This document shows positions 12,550-23,800 of a stretch of DNA of 64,000 nt, piece by piece (positions within the stretch are counted from its first letter, which is position 1; every line of letters begins with the position of its first letter). This stretch comes from Rhodocollybia butyracea (lineage: Eukaryota > Basidiomycota > Agaricomycetes > Agaricales > Omphalotaceae): NCBI GenBank assembly GCA_015501585.1, contig JADNRY010000002.1:558001-622000 (forward strand). Direction: 5' to 3'. The notes under the pieces are model-generated. The model did not search any database and was not told the origin of the DNA. It saw only the letters and a list, made by a program, of their open reading frames with translations. A program made the translations under genes and the position numbers.

Positions 12550-14896
12550 TCAAGACTGCCATTTCTCCTTGATCAAAGCAGAAGCCCGCTCCGCCAAAAT
12601 ATACACAGGAACTTGCGTATGACCTGCAGGAACAAAAGGCTATAGTAGAATGCGTCAATTCATGACACTTGGTGCGAAATTGGCGCGAAACACACCAGCA
12701 CAGATGCATCCGCGATTCTCAGACCAGTTACCCCCTTCACGAGAAGGTCAGGATTGACAACACCATGCCCTGCATCTGCAGATGTCATACTGGCAGTGCC
12801 GACAACGTGCTCGGTAGGTATACCGGTATTTCGTATGTACTCATCGAGAGTTTCGTCGTTTACCATGGCCGCAGCAAGGTCCTCTGTAGGCGAAACAATG
12901 TAACCTCTCCACGCACGGGCGGACATGAAGGTAAATCCTGTTTTGAGAGTTTCACGCATTGCAAGGAGATCGTATTGAGAAGAGAGAATTCCTCCATCAA
13001 TTATTGGAGGAGCGAAAAAATTCTGGGCGGTACTGTTAAGTATAATGGAACCTCCTGTAAGTGATGTTGATCAAATGGAGAACCCTCTGTGCCAGACAGT
13101 ATCGCTCACGGGAGGTCGGACTCCAAACGAGTGCCAAAAAACTGAAGAACTTGCCAGTTGCTGAAACGGCCGGGTTTACCCGCGAAACCCCAATGGCTGC
13201 ATGCGGTGCAGTTGGCCCTGATGAAGGATCTTCTCCGAGTGTTGCTAGGACGGTGTCATTGAATCGAAAATTCACAAATTGCACCCCAGCAGAGTCCACG
13301 AGAGGACCCTCTTGAGTCTGTATCCATTTTTGAATGAGATCATCCCGCAAGGTCTGGTTTTGAAAAATCGCGTCGTTGGTATTTTCGCTAGGGTTGACGA
13401 TCCAGGCGGGCTGCACTACTGGATGGACAGACATATTTTGACCGACGCTTGGAAGATCTACTAGAGGGGAAATTCCAATGGATGAAAGGAAGGTGGAGTT
13501 GCCGATTCCGGAATTCATGAGCACTTGTGGAGTGTTAATCGCCCCGGTGGATATGATCACTTCCTTGCTAGCATTGACCAAAAAGAATGGGCCTTGCAAT
13601 GGGAGCAGAATTTCAGTGAATACATAATGTGGAAAGTATAAACTCACCATCAAGATCGTGCACAAATTCCACCCCATGGAATATTGGCGTATCGTCATTT
13701 GTGCCGGTTTGAAGGACGCGTGAAACTCGTGCGTTCACAACGACGTGCAGATTTGGTCTATGGAGAAACTGAGGTGCGAGATATGATGATGCGGAGCTTG
13801 ATCGAGTTCCCTTGTCAATTGTGTACTGCGTCCAGCCTTCGTGCCCGAAATTTGAGATATGAGAAATAAATTATATCCTCAGTACATACTAATACCCAAA
13901 GGGTTACCTGTGAACGGAAGCGTAAGCCGGAGTTCAAATAAAGTTGGGGAGACTACCTGAATTGGAATCAAGATTGAACGAAAAAATGCCCCCAAGTTCT
14001 TGAGCAGCCTGAAGGCTAAGTGTGTCGAGAGGAAGAGTCTGAAATCCTGCAAGGCTAACTGCGTTGATCCCAGTGGTGCTGTGGATAGCAGGATTGAACT
14101 GGCCGGAAGTATTGTGATTGTCAGCAGGGGAAGTCCAACGCTCATTCTACCATGCATACAGTAGTAAGACATGTATACACGTTTTAATGAAAGAAACTTG
14201 CCATAGCAATAAACGGCTGAATACTGGTCCATGACCAACCCTCGTCTCCAGTCAGTTCAGCATAACGGTCCCAATCATCCTTGGGACCACGGTTATATAT
14301 CATGCCATCTGTGTTCAGGTCAGCTGTCGAAGTGATTCAGTATGAACATGTTACTATGTGCGCTGCTCCCGCCTAGAACAAAAGCATGGGGAAAGTTTAC
14401 AGATCGGTTGTTCAGTCCTGGCTGAGGGATAGTTGTCTATGGCAAGATGGTTAAACATTGTCTTTATAAATTTGGATATGAAAGCTATAGACCGTATTCC
14501 ATTCATATTGCGAAGGGATAAGAGTGGGCAAGAGTGGGATGTCGATAGGAAGAATTCCGTTATTTCTATATCGAATAGCATGAGGACTCGGAAGTTAGGC
14601 GAGCGAATGAAGTAACTTGCGGTCCTCCTGCTTCCAAAAGTAGGACTTGGAATTTTTCATTTTCGGAAAGTCGATTGGCGATAACTGCGCCTGCGGTTCC
14701 TCCTGCACGTTGCATGCCTTTGTGAATATGACAGGAGCAAAAACTTGAACGGCTTGCCTCCAAGGATCACAAAGTCATAGTCAGTGCGTGGGGCATCTTG
14801 GAACGATTCGAATAGGGTGGCAAGGACGTGCGATTGTGGTTGTATAATTATCGATAAAAGGATGCAGCCACGAGTTACACTTGAGAACAGCCCCAT
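12550..14896 (-). CDS. GMC oxidoreductase (aryl-alcohol oxidase / glucose oxidase-like), secreted
   Basis: FAD-dependent glucose-methanol-choline oxidoreductase, probably extracellular and using alcohols or sugars. Eleven exons: 14758-14896, 14621-14702, 14493-14565, 14355-14436, 14202-14308, 13957-14146, 13890-13907 (18-nt microexon), 13648-13836, 13110-13592, 12696-13054, 12550-12639, about 603 aa, the normal length. It starts with a hydrophobic leader, then the Rossmann motif YDFVILGGGTAGAVIANRLS and LLLEAGGP. GMC signature 1 is around FPHAFVLGGSSAHNGMIYNR; signature 2 is around STGAINTPQVLMNSGIG. The C-terminal FAD/substrate region reads GLRIADASV, then PFVPAGHTQVPVYI. Introns 1, 2 and 5 require GC donors (GCAAGC, GCAAGT, GCAAGT), all 55 bp; with GT donors the conserved blocks go out of frame. 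A relic paralogue lies at 18930-19600. The exact substrate cannot be read from sequence. Confidence 0.9.
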
Positions 14897-15056
14897 TTCC
14901 ACGGTGAGTCCCTCCAGTTCGCCATCTTAAGTACCGATGGTTGGCTTATCTCTGTCAGGTGCTCAGGGGAAGTAAATGTGGACCAGAGGGTGAACTCTGA
15001 AGAATTCAATTTTTGCTCGAAGTCAGGCCTGGTCAGCTGGCAGTTAAGGGGCTGAT

Positions 15057-15065
15057 ATTTATATA
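15057..15065 (-). promoter_or_regulatory. Possible TATA box of the GMC gene
   Basis: On the minus strand the sequence reads TATATAAAT about 160 bp upstream of the GMC start codon, in otherwise ordinary intergenic sequence. This is a match to the TATA consensus only; no transcription start is visible. Confidence 0.35.
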
Positions 15066-15392
15066 GCTAGTTGCGGCCACTGTATTCATTCACGTGTATG
15101 GCTGCGGTGACGATAGGCTGAACAAAGTGTGATTCGAGGTACGCAACCTGGCATTGTAAATAAGGTAGAAACTCAAACTCACAACTTTACACGCAAATGT
15201 TCACGAGAAGGCCGGGGTTTACAATATCATATATCATGGCCTGCACCTTGCAATGCCATATTAGCGGGCCAGGACATCCTAGATATAAATAATGCGGAGG
15301 CAGGTGAGAAAAGTGAGAGCTGTTTCGATGGCATTGGTTAGCCTAGCTAGCTAGTCTTTTGAGAAGAGAATACTCGTTCTCATATAAAGCCT

Positions 15393-16209
15393 TAGTCTCG
15401 TACCCAGCCGTATACAGTGATCGGACCGTGCGGTCCGCGAGTTTTTGCAGAACTCGTCTGTAACGTCTGGCAGTTTCGCTAGCCGTTAGCTACCGTGATG
15501 TCATAGGACAAATTTCCTGCGGATCAAACGCTCAAAGGAGCAGCTTACAAACTTGCCGATGCTTGCCGGCACGCGACAGCGCGTCTCGCGTCTCATCTGT
15601 TCTGCGCGTTCGTTCCTCCTTGCTCTTCATCTGCACTGTTATCCCTATTTTTACACTTAAGTATATTATCAAGGACTATGAACCCTCTCTTTAGATACTT
15701 AAAAATTTGCTATCTATGTGCGGAATATCGGGAAATAATTTTAAATCTATGAAATCCCAAACCTGTTCCGAGCAGCTCAAGCATCAATGAAACACTGGGC
15801 GAAATTTTCACCTCTATGTCCTCCTCTATTCCTCCAGTGTCCCGCGCTGACTTTGAGGATTTATTTTTTGAAGCTCAGGATGAAGCTCAGCACCAACTTG
15901 AATCAGATTCGGAGTCCAATTGCTCATCTGATGATTCTGTGGCGTCTCTCAAGGATCCAAAGCCTCTTGAAGACTGGCCTGACCTCCCTCGTCGCGTTCA
16001 TAAACGAGCGAGACGAGACGCGCTGTCGCGTGCCGGCAAGCATCGGCAAGTTTGTAAGCTGCTCCTTTGAGCGTTTGATCCGCAGGAAATTTGTCCTATG
16101 ACATCACGGTAGCTAACGGCTAGCGAAACTGCCAGACGTTACAGACGAGTTCTGCAAAAACTCGCGGACCGCACGGTCCGATCACTGTATACGGCTGGGT
16201 ACGAGACTA
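15393..16209. mobile_element. TA-flanked DNA element with 194-bp terminal inverted repeats
   Basis: The segment 15395-15588 is repeated in inverted orientation at 16014-16207. By eye the two 194-bp arms are identical, and both are flanked by TA (15393-15394 and 16208-16209), as expected for a TA target duplication. Each arm holds a sub-terminal palindrome, CGGACCGTGCGGTCCG. The interior (about 425 bp) has one short acidic frame and no recognisable transposase, so this is probably a non-autonomous, MITE-like element or an internally deleted copy. The near-identity of the arms suggests a recent insertion. The superfamily is uncertain: TA duplications fit Tc1/mariner-like elements, but such long arms are not typical. 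Confidence 0.8.
15816..16070 (+). CDS. Small acidic ORF inside the inverted-repeat element
   Basis: Open frame of 84 codons whose 3' part runs into the right inverted repeat. The N-terminal half is acidic and Ser-rich (DSESNCSSDDSV); the C-terminal half is basic (RRVHKRARRD). It has no recognisable domain. Acidic N-termini followed by a basic patch occur at the start of some transposases, so it could be the leftover 5' end of one, but this is a guess. It may also be fortuitous. Confidence 0.25.
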   Translation: MSSSIPPVSRADFEDLFFEAQDEAQHQLESDSESNCSSDDSVASLKDPKPLEDWPDLPRRVHKRARRDALSRAGKHRQVCKLLL

Positions 16210-16294
16210 CATCGTAATAATCAATGCTGATAAGCTGATAAGATCATTGCCTCATACAGTAGAAAATACATTTCCGTTCACCTACTTTGAAACA

Positions 16295-16624
16295 ATGAGT
16301 TCAGATACTGAAATGTCAATCTCTGATGACGACTCGTCGACTCGTAATAATTCTACACACACAGCTGGACCTTCTTCTACCCCTGGCCAACCCGCACCCA
16401 CACCAACTGGAAGCTACGTTTTTTACGGGTACCCCTATCCGTATCCACCACAGACACCAGTCCCTGGCCATCATCCGCCGCAGACACCAGTTCCAGCCCA
16501 TCTATCTAATACATCAACGACACTCCCACTTCATTTTCCTCCCCAACCGCTGTCCTCCCAAAAACCTCGCTCCCAAGCTTCTGCCTCTGGATTTAGTGGT
16601 GACACGGTGCACGAGCCCACGTGA
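16295..16624 (+). CDS. Pro/Ser/Thr-rich hypothetical ORF
   Basis: Open frame of 109 codons from the ATG at 16295, starting 86 bp beyond the inverted-repeat element. It is acidic at the start (SSDTEMSISDDDS), then low-complexity Pro/Thr/Ser with a repeated PPQTPVPGHH / PPQTPVPAH unit. No domain, signal peptide or intron was recognised. It could be the remnant of a repeat-associated gene or a non-coding open frame. Confidence 0.2.
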   Translation: MSSDTEMSISDDDSSTRNNSTHTAGPSSTPGQPAPTPTGSYVFYGYPYPYPPQTPVPGHHPPQTPVPAHLSNTSTTLPLHFPPQPLSSQKPRSQASASGFSGDTVHEPT

Positions 16625-17087
16625 GGTCGGCAGCCACACGGCACTACACGGCAAAGGCGCGGCATCGAACACGAGGGTTCATCAAACCCTTGCTACAAGG
16701 CTAGGCATTGGTTCACGCACGACGCGCATCATGTGATCCAATGACGACATGCAATGACGACACCTTCAAACTCGAATGAACGTCTGTACTTATTATAAGT
16801 ATTTGGTACGCAATTCCGCGAACCTGGTACGCTGCTGACATCTGGATGATCTGGATCGCTTGTTTTCGAATTTCCGAATTAAGCCTGAACCCGTTTGAGT
16901 TTCAGAACATCACAGCAGATCACAGCACAGCTCATCAAAGATTCATACGTTACCCTTGATACAACTACAAGAATAAAAGCAACCTGGGGACGGAAATGAT
17001 CCCCTTATTCTGCTGGTCAGACCCCCACCCGAATCTAGCTTGCTGTTCACACTGCATCCCTTGCAACACCTCCATCCATTCTCAAAA
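16625..17087. other. Gene-free stretch upstream of the tandem-module gene
   Basis: No supported coding frame. It should hold the promoter of the gene starting at 17088. No clear TATA box or repeat was recognised. Confidence 0.35.
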
Positions 17088-18476
17088 ATGCACTTCCTTC
17101 TTCTCTTTATAGTCATAATCAGCTCTATACTTGCCGCACGCCCTCTTCCAATGAATCAACTCCACCGTGATGGCGGGCCTTCAAGCCAAGTACATCCACC
17201 TATAGTAAATGCTTCCTACTTGGTAATCATACTACAACTGATGCCTACATGCCAGGGGACCTACGGGGCTGTTGTGAAAGTAAAATTCCTTGATGGCAAA
17301 ACAGGTGGACACAATACCGAACCTACAAAGTTTCCTGATGACGAAAGTATCCGTGATAGGGTCGACAAGGCAATCAAATCAGCTCTGGGTGTGAAGGTCC
17401 TGACAATAGTGTACCATGGTATATTCAAGGAAGATGAGCCAAACTATTACATAGTAATCGGAGGGCCGTGTCCGGAACCCGGATGTTCTGGGTGGATGGT
17501 AGAAGGTGGTGAGTGCTTACTCTCAAATGTATTTTCCTTGTGTTCCTCATACTTATATGCGTGGGTAGATCTCATTGGACCCAGAGGTTGGAAGGTCGCG
17601 GGATATAAAATGTATTATACTGGCATTAGCTTAGGCGACCAGTTTAGCGATGCGGAAAAATGTGTTGGGGTCAATCCTCCGCTGGTCAGACTCAAAGATG
17701 ACCAAAATGGAAAGCTCCTCCACAAGCAAGCGCGAAGGAGATGGGAAATACTCAGAAATACTGCCAGGGATTTTGTAAGTGTTTGCTACTTGGTAATCAT
17801 ACTATACCTGATGCCTATACGTGCTGCCAGGGGACCAACGAACTCGTGCTAGTGAAATTCCTTGATGGCGAAACAGGTGGACACACCAATATCAAAACTA
17901 ACTTTCTTGATGGCGAAATTATCAAGAATAGGGTCGACAACGCAATCACTGCAGCTTTGGATGTGATCACGGAAATAGAATACCGTGGTGAATTCAAGCC
18001 ACTCGGGGAACATAAGATTGTCTATTACGAAGTAATCGGAGGGAAGTGTTGGCACGGATGTTTTGCATGGATGGCAGAAGGTGGTGAGCACTTACTCCCA
18101 AATGTATTATCCTTGTATTCCTCATACTTATATGCATTGGTAGATTACACCGATTCCAGGGGCGGGAAGCTTTCCAACGCTAGAATGTATTATACTGGCA
18201 TTAGCTTAGGCGACCGGTTTAGCGATGCGGAAAACTGTGTCGGGGTCAATCCTACGCTGGCCAAACTCAAACATGACCGAAGTGGAGAGCCCCGTTACCC
18301 GAAAGCGCTAGAAAGATGGAAAACGTTTAAGGATGAGGCCAAGGCTCAGGCTCCGTCATTTCCATCCGACATATTGACTGTAAGTGTTTGCTACTAGGTA
18401 ATCTTACTATACCTAATCTACATATCGCCAGGACAATGCAACATTCGATGAATGGTTCAACTCCCTCCCACAGTGA
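17088..18476 (+). CDS. Secreted protein of two tandem modules, unknown family
   Basis: Six exons: 17088-17204, 17256-17508, 17569-17774, 17831-18083, 18144-18379, 18432-18476, about 369 aa. Exon 1 encodes a signal peptide (MHFLLLFIVIISSILAARP). Exons 2+3 and exons 4+5 encode two copies of one module of about 155 residues; exon 6 adds a 14-residue tail. Both copies share VKFLDG.TGGH near the start, a Cys-containing VIGG.C....C..WM.EG block, and MYYTGISLGD.FSDAE.CVGVNP. Exons 2 and 4 are both 253 nt, and the introns at equivalent positions are also duplicated. I do not recognise the family. The signal peptide and paired Cys residues suggest an extracellular role; its location between a mobile element and a pseudogene suggests an accessory, fast-evolving gene. 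Confidence 0.7.
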
Positions 18477-18929
18477 TCGTGTTACATGTAACATGTAACA
18501 CCCTGTGGTCATCCTTCTCGCTGGTTCACCACTGCGAAGAACCTTGCCACCTCTACTCGACGGGCGCACCCGTCATTATATCAGAACTTCTTTTCTTTTT
18601 ACTTATAAAGTAGAGCATCGAAAATGAAATCCATCTTTTTATCCCCCATCTCCACCTTCAAAGCTTTAAGCTTAAGCTTCAAGCTTCAGTTTCAAGTCAC
18701 TCAGAGGCTTCCAGCCCATCGTTTTCAGATTATCTCAAGTGTTCGTGTGTGGCGCGCTCGTATCTCCAGCTTTGTCCGCTCCCGACGATGCTACTGAAAG
18801 GTGCATTTTCTCCCTTAGATCTCTTTGCTGACTAGGTTGTTTTCGTATCCGAGATTTATTCTATCTAGCTTTGGATCCGTTTCCGTTCCTCGATCAACAA
18901 TCTATTCGAGTCTAATCCCCTCCTAGGCC
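18477..18929. other. Gene-free stretch with AAGCTT-rich segment
   Basis: No supported gene. Around 18661-18700 there is a cluster of AAGCTT units (three within about 30 bp), probably simple-sequence drift. A short frame from the ATG near 18624 has no recognisable feature. Confidence 0.3.
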
Positions 18930-19600
18930 TCACCGACCCGAATCATAGTCCAAATTGAACACACTGAATTCTTGAGAACCGTTCGAATTCCGAGTAGATC
19001 AGTAAGGGGAAGCCCGCAAGCTGGGTGACCGAGTTGATTTATGGAAGGATCATATCATCCGGCGCCCGCTCCAAGATCCAGAGTGATAACGGCTGGGTAT
19101 CATTCTTCGTCTCATCGTGATCCCGGTCATCTTTTGGAGCACAGACCATTTCTATAGTTTCTTGAGGTCAAATCGAGGCCAAAGGTAACCAGTAAGCACG
19201 CGACTCCGACCATCGAGGACGAATGCGTGAGGAAACTTGGCCGAATGATTACTGAGAGTAGGCTGAGGATTGTGTCGTGAACATAACCGACTTGTACCGT
19301 GACGATATCAGGTAAAGACAAAGTACTGGACGGTAAGTTGAACCTTGAACGTTTTGTTCTTGGATAGTCGGTTGGCTAGCCACTACTACAACCTGCGAAT
19401 AAAATCACAAAAGCTTACATACCTCCGAGAACTATGAAATCGTATCTGCATGAGTAGGTGAACAAAGGTAGGAGTGTAGGAGGAGAACGAGGACAAGGAG
19501 AGGGACTGGCCGTAACACAGCGCTCCCAAGAATTTGGCAGGACTAGGTAAGGGATCTATCTGCTCAGGATGGGTGTCACGATACACAGCAAGTACGACAT
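18930..19600 (-). pseudogene. Relic of a GMC oxidoreductase 5' region
   Basis: Read on the minus strand, several scattered pieces match the N-terminal third of the intact GMC gene at 12550-14896, in the right order but in different frames. They are YDFIVLGG ending at a splice-like site (19423), ANRLSKNKTFK, LSNHSAKFPHAFVLDG (about 19200-19240), a KDD.D-type piece, INSVTQLAGFP and VFNLDYDSG (about 18935-18970). Stops and frameshifts separate them. Nothing corresponding to the C-terminal two thirds was found downstream. This is a truncated, decayed paralogue, not an active gene. The match was made by eye. Confidence 0.7.
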
Positions 19601-19664
19601 TGAAGTAGTAGAATGATTATTACAATAGGCTTGATCGCCATCCTCTGTCCAAGTAGTAAATACA

Positions 19665-20788
19665 TCACCGTAATCCTAAAAGTGTCTCCTTCACAGCACT
19701 CCGCTGAGCAAGTAATGTAGCAAGCTGCCATCTCGGATCAGTTGTTTCTCTATTTTTGAGGAAAGGGATGCTTTCATTCTCGTCTTCTTCAACATCTCTT
19801 TCCCCTAAAGCTAGCTTCAAGGCTGCTGCGCTCTTATTCGGGAGATCAGCAGGAGAAACAGTGAATAGCGTTTCAAAGGCCGCTGTCGTGAGGATCTTTG
19901 GTTGGTGGTGGGAAGACGAAGAAGATCTGGCGGTATTGATCGACGAAATGGCGAGGGATTGGGTTGTCAGAGTTAAGGCGTGTGTTAGGAGTTGTTTGAG
20001 TTTGACCTGTGTGGAAGCATCAGTATGTGAAGGTGCGAAATAAGATGTGAATCTTGCCTCGCAAGCGAGATGAATGAGAGTAGATACGTTTCGTTGAGGT
20101 GTTTGTAGATTGTGTTGTGCGCATACGAGGTTGACTCGTTCGATGATGTGCTGGATTGTAGGTGCATGGGACATAGAGGCGAGAGATACACCAAGTCGAG
20201 TTCCAGGAGGATCTGCTTGTGGCCTGAGTAAAGTAGAGAATAAAAAGAGGATACGATACCTTCGCGTTCCTTTGGCAGATAGAGTGCTCTTTCTCGTTGA
20301 ATTTCTTGGGTAAGATCCTTCCTGGGTTCAGTCGGGAGCGGAATGGACGGAAGAACGCGGATACGTTCGCGTTCGACTTTACCAAGGGAAAGAGCCCATC
20401 GCTTTAGGCGCGAAGATTTGGAAGTGAGCTGATCGTCTGGTACATCGGGGCCTTGGTACGGAAATGTCCGGCGTCGCTTCCGGGGCGGTGGTTTGGGAAT
20501 ATCTGGCGGCGGAGTGGCTGGCCGTTTGTGACTACGGGCATCGAAAAGCGAAATAATGAGCGCATTATGGAGCTGAACTGTTATCTCTTTCAGTATCAGA
20601 AAGTAAGGTAATCTGGGCAACTTACTGAGATACGGAGCATCTAGAATGGGCTTCAAAGTGTCATCGAATTCTGTGCGAGAGATTCGTCCAGTAATAAATT
20701 TCTGAAGACATTCAAAGTATATAGGCGCCTTTGTAGCCAAGTTTGCTGTAAGCTGGGACTTGATGTGGCTGGTCGTCGATAAAGACAT
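19665..20788 (-). CDS. HFI1: SAGA complex subunit HFI1/ADA1 (TADA1-like)
   Basis: Structural subunit of the SAGA histone-acetylation co-activator in the nucleus. Three exons: 20626-20788, 20260-20577, 19665-20212, about 342 aa. The N-terminal region (KSQL...YFECLQKFITGRISRTEFD) and the PPGTRLGVSLASMSHAPT stretch fit the SAGA-Tad1 family. A basic, Pro-rich nuclear-localisation-like segment (PKPPPRKRRR) lies between them. Intron 2 uses the acceptor at 20213-20214; using the more obvious upstream AG would break the frame. The start is the first ATG (20788); an in-frame GTG 36 nt upstream is not used in this model. The gene diverges from DPB11 with only 94 bp between start codons. A second SAGA gene, SGF73, lies about 9 kb away. 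Confidence 0.8.
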
Positions 20789-20882
20789 GGTGCATGCAGC
20801 AAGACGAGGTAAAGTGACTGTCACAGCACGAGATATCGTCGCGTTTTATGTCACGTTCATCAACTCACCTTGACTCTGCACT
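20789..20882. promoter_or_regulatory. 94-bp divergent promoter HFI1 / DPB11
   Basis: The start codons of the two divergent genes are only 94 bp apart, so both promoters and 5' UTRs must overlap here. No TATA box is obvious. Shared regulation is an inference from spacing alone. Confidence 0.5.
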
Positions 20883-23800
20883 ATGGGGAGAAGAAATAAA
20901 TCCGCAAAGGTCTCTATAACTTTTTTCTTGCTCTCAATCGAAATCTTATCGCGAGCTTCCAGGTTCCCGGCGTCAAGCTTCGCCCAGCTCAACCCGGCGC
21001 GTCCTCGAAAATCTATGTGGAAAACGACGATACTGTGCGCGTGCAGGATAGTCAGTTTGCCGGTGATGATACAGGATATTTTGACCCAGTACCAAGGCCG
21101 TTCAATGGCGTGCTTCTCTGCGCTACTGGGCTTTCTGACAAGGTTCGTAATTGCTCAGTTTAGCAGAACCTCTCTGACTTTCCCAGTTGGTGCTATTCAA
21201 ACAAGCTGTTGAGCTTGGAGCAATGACTACTCACGACCTTACTGATCGTGTTACTCACCTCATCGCTAAGCAGCATGGTGGCGCGAAATACCAGGTTGCT
21301 CTGGAGAACAAGATACCTATCCTCCAGCCTTCTTGGGTCACCGAAAGCTATTACGTTTGGCTTCACGGAGATGACGTAGACCTGGAACAAGTGCGCTGCC
21401 TCATATCTCTTGATATCCACATTCTGCTCATTGTTTGTGTCAGAGCATCGCACAACACAGACTCCCCATATTCAGCGACATAATCTTGTGCATTTCAGGC
21501 ATCCCAGATATCCTTCGGCGAACCGAAATCAGCAGAATCGTAATGACCCAAGGAGGGCAATACGTCAAGGACCTGAATAGACCGGTGCGAGTCACACATC
21601 TGTTGTGCTCGGGAGACAAAGAAACAGACAAGATGCACTATGCGGAAAAGTTCAATAAACAAGGCGAGGCCGATATTAAGCTTGTTTGGGAAGAGTGGTT
21701 CTGGGATTCGCTTGAGTTTGGAGGTGGTTTGTGTTGCTGCTTTTGTGAAATTTCTGTTGATTATTTCCAGGTCGATTCGATGAAAGCAAATACCAAGCGA
21801 GGCAACCCAGACCAAAATTGAGGAAGACTCGTATGTATATCTCTATCTACTTTTAGTTCAAAGACCTGACATCATTCAGTCGCTCCTTCCGAGACTCGTG
21901 TGCGACCTCAAGCGAAGCCTCACAACGTAGCAGACGAACAAGATGATGACGAACCTGTACAGGCTTCCGTCAGAAAACCCGTCGGATTCCAAAGAGAACT
22001 CTGGCGTAGCGTGTTGGCACCTCGAGGGTATACGTGGAATGAAGAAGAGACAGCTTTGGTTAAAAGTCCGACGAAAGCTCTACGTGCGAGATTTGCAGAT
22101 GAAGATGGGGAAACGGAGCAGGAAGACGCGAGCATACTTGGAAAAGGAAGGAACAGCGGAAGTGTGCTTTCGAGTGTGAGCTTTCGGCGGGCGAATTCGT
22201 TTGCACAGCTGCCTTCCAAGCAAAAACAGCCTCTTAGACGGCTATTGTCTACACGATTAAAAGCTCTTTCGCAGAATCCGAACTCCAATGGTGATGATGA
22301 TGATGACATGAATTCACTGGATATGGAGCAGGGTGGCAATTTGGGAATGGAAGTTGACACGCCCGGTGCTGGACCTTCAAATCATCACAATGCCGTTGGT
22401 AACCAAAGTACTACCTCCCCACGAGCATCTACTCCCTCACCCGCGCCTCTACTTCCAGATAAGCCGTCTATATTCGATGGGCTTAAAATTGCCGCACTGG
22501 GCGAAGCCAATTGTCAAAGCGTGAAATCCGCAGTTCAAAAGGCTGGAGGGACTTTTGTTGAGGACATCGAGAGTGGGGATCTGGAATCTGGGGCAGACGG
22601 GGTTGATATTGTCATCGTAAGACTGGTCAGGCAAGTTGCTGTGTCATTCATCTTGCATACTCTCTGATCCTTTCTACAGTGGAAGCAAGACGTTCGCCTC
22701 TCTTTCGCTGTCCCCTCACGTACGGGAAAAATTCCGCACTGAGTGTTGGCTAGAAAAATGCTTACATGAGGTATATCTCTGTCCTCCAGAAGCACATGTC
22801 ACTTTTACGCCTGTTGGTGTAAACTGCCCTATTCCTGGTACGAACAAAGTGCATATTAGCTTTTCGGGCTTGGATGAAGCAGAGAAGTTCTTCATGACGA
22901 GGTTGATGAAGGTTTTAGGTAGGTTATGACTGCGTGCTTTCTACTGCGCTGATATTGTTTTTATTAGGCGTGAACCTCCTGTCGAACTTCTCGAAACGTG
23001 CTACGCATCTATTCTGTCCTTCGGCTCAAGGCCTGAAGTTCGACAAGGCCCAAGAATGGGGTGTTCCTGTGGTTGGTATGGACTGGGTAGAAGAGTTGAA
23101 AGTCACCGGTATTGTCCCAGATGTCCGCTTACGAGCAGCTATAAAGAAACCGGAAAAGGTCAATGATATAAAGGGGAAGCGGAAAGTGAGTGATGATGAA
23201 TTGCAGATGGCGAACATTACGAATTGTAGGTGGTCCCCTTCAAATTTGCTTTTAATGAGGTTTGAAGCTCAAATATTCCAGACGTAGAATTTCAAACACA
23301 GGAGGACTCACAACCTTTGAATTTAGACGAACCGCCTTTGAAATCAGACCTACACCCCATCCCTTCGCTTCCGGAGTTCAATATCGCTGAGAAGACTGGT
23401 TCATTTGGGAAGCCTAATGAATTACTCTTACCGTCCCGTCCGCCCCAGAAATCACCTTCGATGAATGGAGTCAATTCATCGGTAACTGATCCAGAGACAA
23501 AGAAACCTAGTGTTTCTACTTTAATGACTTCTGTTCCGCAAATACAAAAATCTCATTCAAACGCTTCGTCCAATGATGCTGCAGTGACTTCTGCTTCTTC
23601 TTCCGCAGTTGTTCTCGCTCCAGATTCCACGCCTGGTCAGCTTGGACAGGGAAAAATGAACGATGCGCAGGTACCGTCATCTAACACGCCTTCGCCTGTA
23701 AAAGCAGCCCCCTCCCTCAAGCAGAAAGGAAAGGCGCGCGCGCTATCACGATCCAAGTCGAGTTCAATATCGCCGTCAAAATATTATCCCTCTGTACAGC

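Noticed and set aside
18960..19000. tRNA-like B box (CGTTCGAATTC)
   Set aside because: No A box, acceptor stem or anticodon arm could be folded around it; the region is part of the GMC relic.
20213..20225. Upstream AG (after ACTTTACTC) as acceptor of HFI1 intron 2
   Set aside because: It gives a frame that does not continue into the conserved C-terminal exon; the next AG at 20213-20214 does.
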